DNA from: Mortierella sp. BCC40632
Lineage: Eukaryota; Mortierellomycota; Mortierellomycetes; Mortierellales; Mortierellaceae
Length of the DNA: 64,000 bases
Reading direction: 5' to 3'
Assembly: GCA_011634665.1 (NCBI GenBank)
Contig: WAEK01000003.1
Location: forward strand, 2,636,001 to 2,700,000
The notes beneath the pieces are model-generated. The model had not been told where the DNA came from. It worked only from the letters and a program-made list of their open reading frames with translations, and did not search any database. Every line of letters starts with the position of its first letter. Within the stretch, counting starts at the first letter, position 1. Positions 60,757 to 64,000 of the stretch are shown piece after piece. Position numbers and translations under genes: made by a program.

Positions 60757-62132
60757 ATGCAAGTCTCCACACCCATACCCCACATTGCTCAAGAAAACAG
60801 CTGGGACTGTGGCCTAGCATGCGTTGCCATGATTGCTAATGCCTTAGGCTCTCATCTCTCTGTTGCCGAGATCGCCATGCATTGCACAGGTATCTTCATG
60901 GCAAACAATAAAAAGAAAAAAGAAAAAAAACGACAGTTTCCTTTCTTCTCGATCGCCTCAATTAATCCCATCGCATCCCAAACTCCCCTTCCTCTTTACC
61001 AGAGATGTATACAAGGACTCGACTCGATGGACACTCTTTTCCCCCTTTCTGGCCCGTGCATTTGGGGAGTCGTTTTGAGTACACACCTCCTAAACTCTAC
61101 CACTTTCTATTTTCTTTTTTCTTTTTCTGCCCCAGGTGAGTCCGTATGGACGATTGACTTGGCTTATATCCTGCGAAAACTTTCCAACGATCAGATGGAG
61201 CTCCTAAAGATCAGAACGTCGAGGAGACTCCAGCCGCATGTCCCGACGCTCTCGATTAGTGAAGAGGAAGGTTGGGACTTTACGTACTACACCAAGACAA
61301 TAGGCGCAGACACTGCACACTCCAAAGAGTTGTTTTATCGAACGGTAATATATCTTACCATGTAGTCCATCTTATTTTTGCCTCGGGCGTCAATGCGGCT
61401 GTGACCAGGTCATCGGGTCCCACCTACTGTGCTGTCCGACGTCCGAATGCCTTTTTTTTTGTGGCATCCCTTTTGTGTTGTGCGTTGCCCCAACGCCATG
61501 GTCACGCTACTAACCTAGGATGGTTGCCTTTCTTTTTCTCTCTCTTTCTCTCTCCCCTTTCTTGCCTCCTATCTCGTTCATCTCTCGGTCGTTGATAGTC
61601 ATTTGACGATGATCAGGCAAGAGTAAATACATTGTTTGAAGGGGCTGATGCCGCCAACGTCAGAGTGTTAAATTTGTAAGAGTCCATGGGCTATCATGGC
61701 CACTGAAAGGGATGGGCGAGTGTTGGCGCAAAAAGAAATGCATGCACATCAATCCTATTATCGGGCGCCCCTTCATCTTTCTCTTCGTTATCATCTGACC
61801 CCATGTGCTCTCGCCACACCTGCATTCACGCATTACAGTAGCCCCCGAGCCACATTATTAAAGCATTAACGACCATTGACTTTTTGTTTTGTTTTCTATC
61901 TTATCCCATCTCCTAGAACCTTGCCTCTGGACGACTTTAAGCGGTTCCTGTATTGTGGGAAATATGGGATCATAACTCTTGTCAATCAACGGATATTGAG
62001 ATGTCGACAGTGCCTGGTTAGTGCTCTAATCCTCCGACAAAAAAAAAAGGCACGCTGGGGATAGTTTTCTTTCCTTTGGGCCGAAATGTCATTCTTTATC
62101 TAATGGTGCCTCTCTCTCTCTCTCTCTCTGTT

Positions 62133-62181
<49 letters not shown>

Positions 62182-62494
62182 TCTAGGAAAAGTCGGCTTT
62201 TTGCAGTTGCAATTCAGGAATGCTTGGATCACTTATCCAGCGGTTGCAGGGACATCGATATATCGGTAAATGATAGATACTAGGATACTTTTGGTCCACC
62301 TATCACAGAAGGTGAAATGATTCCCTTGCTCATACTATTGCCTTTCCGACTTGGTGTATAGGACATTTCATTGTACTAGTGGCATATGATATCAATACCG
62401 ACACATTCTACTACCGAGGTATGGGCTAAACGAAATGGACAGAGAAAGAGAATGTAATTTGCTACGTGTCGACATTATATAAATATTGATAGTA

Positions 62495-62571
<77 letters not shown>

Positions 62572-62827
62572 CCCTCTCTCTCTCCCTCATGTAATCTACC
62601 TTTAGATCCAGCATTAGAAGATGACATATGCAGTGTAACTGCCTCGGATCTGGAGCGGGCAAGATGCTCAATGGGCACCGATCATGATTGGTATGGATAG
62701 GCGATTGATTTCCTCCTCGCTTTGACCTTGCTGGAAGAGCTCGTTAACTAATCTTTCGCTACTGTTGTCTCCCATCTCTTTTTTTTTTTTTTTTTTTCGC
62801 TCAAGTATTGTTGTGAAGGTGGCATAG
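60757..62827 (+). CDS. GUCD1-like protein (guanylyl cyclase domain-containing 1 family)
   Basis: Eight exons (60757-60889, 61136-61344, 61599-61675, 61917-62016, 62187-62265, 62362-62418, 62606-62690, 62806-62827) close in frame to 253 residues; human GUCD1 has 240. Landmarks are IAQENSWDCGLACVAM, ESVWTIDLAYILRKL, FLYCGKYGIITLVN, GHFIVLVAYDINTDTFYYRD and DLERARCSMGTDHD. The WDCG...H...D arrangement is like a papain-fold (bacteriocin-processing peptidase C39-like) site, so a cysteine-peptidase-type activity is more likely than nucleotide cyclisation despite the name; this is inference. The last exon is only 22 bases. Introns contain a 45-base poly-A (62132-62176) and a CT microsatellite (62501-62567). 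The start follows a C/T-rich leader; no earlier ATG keeps the family N-terminus. Confidence 0.9.
62132..62176. repeat. 45-base poly-A tract in an intron
   Basis: An uninterrupted A run, directly after a short CT tract, in the fourth intron of the GUCD1-like gene, ten bases before the acceptor. The usual polypyrimidine tract is absent there. Confidence 0.95.
62501..62567. repeat. (CT)n microsatellite in an intron
   Basis: About 67 bases of CT in the sixth intron of the GUCD1-like gene, some 40 bases before the acceptor. Confidence 0.95.
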
Positions 62828-63246
62828 AGATATCCTTATTCAGAGATGACTGCAGCATCTCTCTCTCTCTCATGCACTGCACGCTGTATATATCCCGCCC
62901 TTCGAGGGACTGTCTCTATTGTAGCATAGGAAGAAGGAAAGAAATCAAAAAGAAAAGACCCAATATACCAGAGCTAAGCTTTATCATTTTTTATGGTGAA
63001 AAAGGGAGAAAGGCTAGGCAAGAACTCCTTGTGCAACCTTGGTGTAAAGGCAGCAGCCCTACGCCGCTACTGTACGAAACTGATAGTCCACATCTACTAC
63101 GGACTCGCCTCGCCTAGAATATCATCAGCGGCGCCTGAAGTTTTTTTTTTTTTTTTTTGTCCGCCGGAGAGTCAGAGGGAGAGAGAACCCCTTAAAGAGA
63201 AATGAATCACAACAATCCCGCCTAGGACTTGCAGCCACCCAATGCC
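62828..63246. other. short intergenic region
   Basis: Between the GUCD1-like gene and GMP synthase. It contains a poly-T at 63140-63157 and no supported gene. Confidence 0.5.
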
Positions 63247-63254
63247 TATAAAAG
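63247..63254 (+). promoter_or_regulatory. TATA box of GMP synthase gene
   Basis: TATAAAAG is placed about 180 bases before the ATG at 63431 and followed by a T- and C/T-rich leader. Confidence 0.65.
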
Positions 63255-63430
63255 CCCAGCGAACTTTTTTTTCTGTCGTCTGGCTTTTTCTTGGGTTTGG
63301 GTTTTTCTCTTTTCTTTTTTTTTTTTTTTCTGGCTTGGGAAACCACACCTCTCCTACATCAGCATCACCTTTCTCTTCCTTCCATCCCTTTATTCCTTTT
63401 TCTCCAAGCAAGACTCTGCCGATTTCTGCC

Positions 63431-64000
63431 ATGGCCGACTCAACGATTCAAGTCCATGAGATGTTTGACACCATCCTCATTCTGGACTTTGGTTCCCAAT
63501 ACTCGCACCTGATCACTCGTCGCATTCGTGAATTCGGCGTCTACTGCGAGCTCTTGCCATGCACCCAGAAGATCTCTGAGTTGGGCTGGAAGCCAACAGG
63601 TAAGCTAGGATACAACTATTACACCTCCTCCTTTCTTCTCCTAGTTCTTCATATGTCTTTTTCAGAATCCTTGAGCATATATTTCATACTTTGATCCACA
63701 TTCAATTGAGAGCAAAGGTTTAATCGGTTCCTGCCCTGACCTATTCTTTACCTCTTAGGTATCATTCTCTCTGGATCGCCCTACTCGGTCTACGACCACG
63801 ATGCCCCCCGCTTGGACCCCGAGGTCTTCACCATCGGTGTCCCCGTCATGGGAATCTGCTACGGTCTCCAGGTATGTCTCGCGATTTATTTATTTATTTT
63901 TTTTCCCTGTCCGAACCTGTGTCAAAACAGCCTCATTTTGAGTCATGGACAGAGACTAACAAGGAAAACGACTCGACCTTTTGCTTTCTTAGGAAATGAC
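63431..64000 (+). CDS. GUA1: GMP synthase (glutamine-hydrolysing), 5' part
   Basis: The gene is cut by the window end. Exons 63431-63599, 63759-63871 and 63993 onward give about 97 residues. They cover the start of the class I glutamine amidotransferase domain: [20 protein letters not shown], then [13 protein letters not shown], then the nucleophile Cys in [11 protein letters not shown]. The enzyme converts XMP, ATP and glutamine to GMP, the last step of guanine nucleotide synthesis. The ATG at 63431 follows the leader and fits the usual N-terminal length of eukaryotic enzymes. Codon use in exon 2 is strongly C-ending, as in other well-expressed genes here. Confidence 0.96.

Overview
The window looks like nuclear DNA of a filamentous fungus, most probably an early-diverging mould (Mucoromycota/Mortierellomycota, Mortierella-like). 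The reasons are short GT-AG introns of about 70-240 bases, TATA boxes followed by pyrimidine-rich leaders, fungus-specific proteins (an Lrg1-type RhoGAP, a membrane-anchored GH17 glucanase), animal-like genes that most Ascomycota lack (homologues of TMEM164, TMEM234, GUCD1, RAD51D), and very many poly-A/T and (CT)n/(GA)n tracts. The placement is inferred from gene content; no rRNA, tRNA, CRISPR array or intact transposon was recognised.

Layout. 1-12.8 kb holds two paralogous secreted proteins (1971-3146 and 8520-9209, both +) in wide gene-poor spacers. Both begin, after signal-peptide removal, with His-Ser-Trp and end in a Trp-Tyr-x-Ser-Cys-Ala-Asp motif, as copper 'histidine-brace' proteins (LPMO-like) do. 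The first carries a spliced-on Asp/His/Lys-rich tail. 12.8-15.9 kb is a type II membrane GH17 glucanase; 17.4 kb a small probable mitochondrial protein; 19.4-21.3 kb (-) a tetraspanin with a long disordered N-terminus. 21.3-25.4 kb is gene-poor with a degraded coding patch near 23.3-23.75 kb. 25.4-27.3 kb (-) is a six-exon TMEM164-like membrane acyltransferase. 28.1-33.3 kb (-) is a ten-exon LIM-RhoGAP (Lrg1 type). 33.3-36.8 kb is simple-sequence DNA. 36.8-38.5 kb (-) is a GT2 polysaccharide synthase. 38.5-42 kb is again repeat-rich; 42-43.9 kb has unassigned coding fragments. 44.4-48.9 kb (-) is a very large disordered protein. 51.9-63.4 kb is dense: RAD51D (+), a NUDT19-like Nudix hydrolase (+), MLH1 (-), TMEM234 (+), GUCD1 (+), then the 5' part of GMP synthase (+), cut by the window end.

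How the genes fit together. There is no operon logic. Themes are the cell wall and secretome (LPMO-like pair, GH17, GT2 synthase, Lrg1 as a presumed Rho1/wall-integrity regulator), membrane lipid or acyl-CoA metabolism (TMEM164-like, NUDT19-like), and DNA repair (RAD51D and MLH1 within 8 kb; MLH1 shares a 161-bp divergent promoter with TMEM234). Exon models were built by hand from splice signals, reading phase and family conservation. Nearly all close in frame; the Nudix gene has one unexplained one-base phase break.
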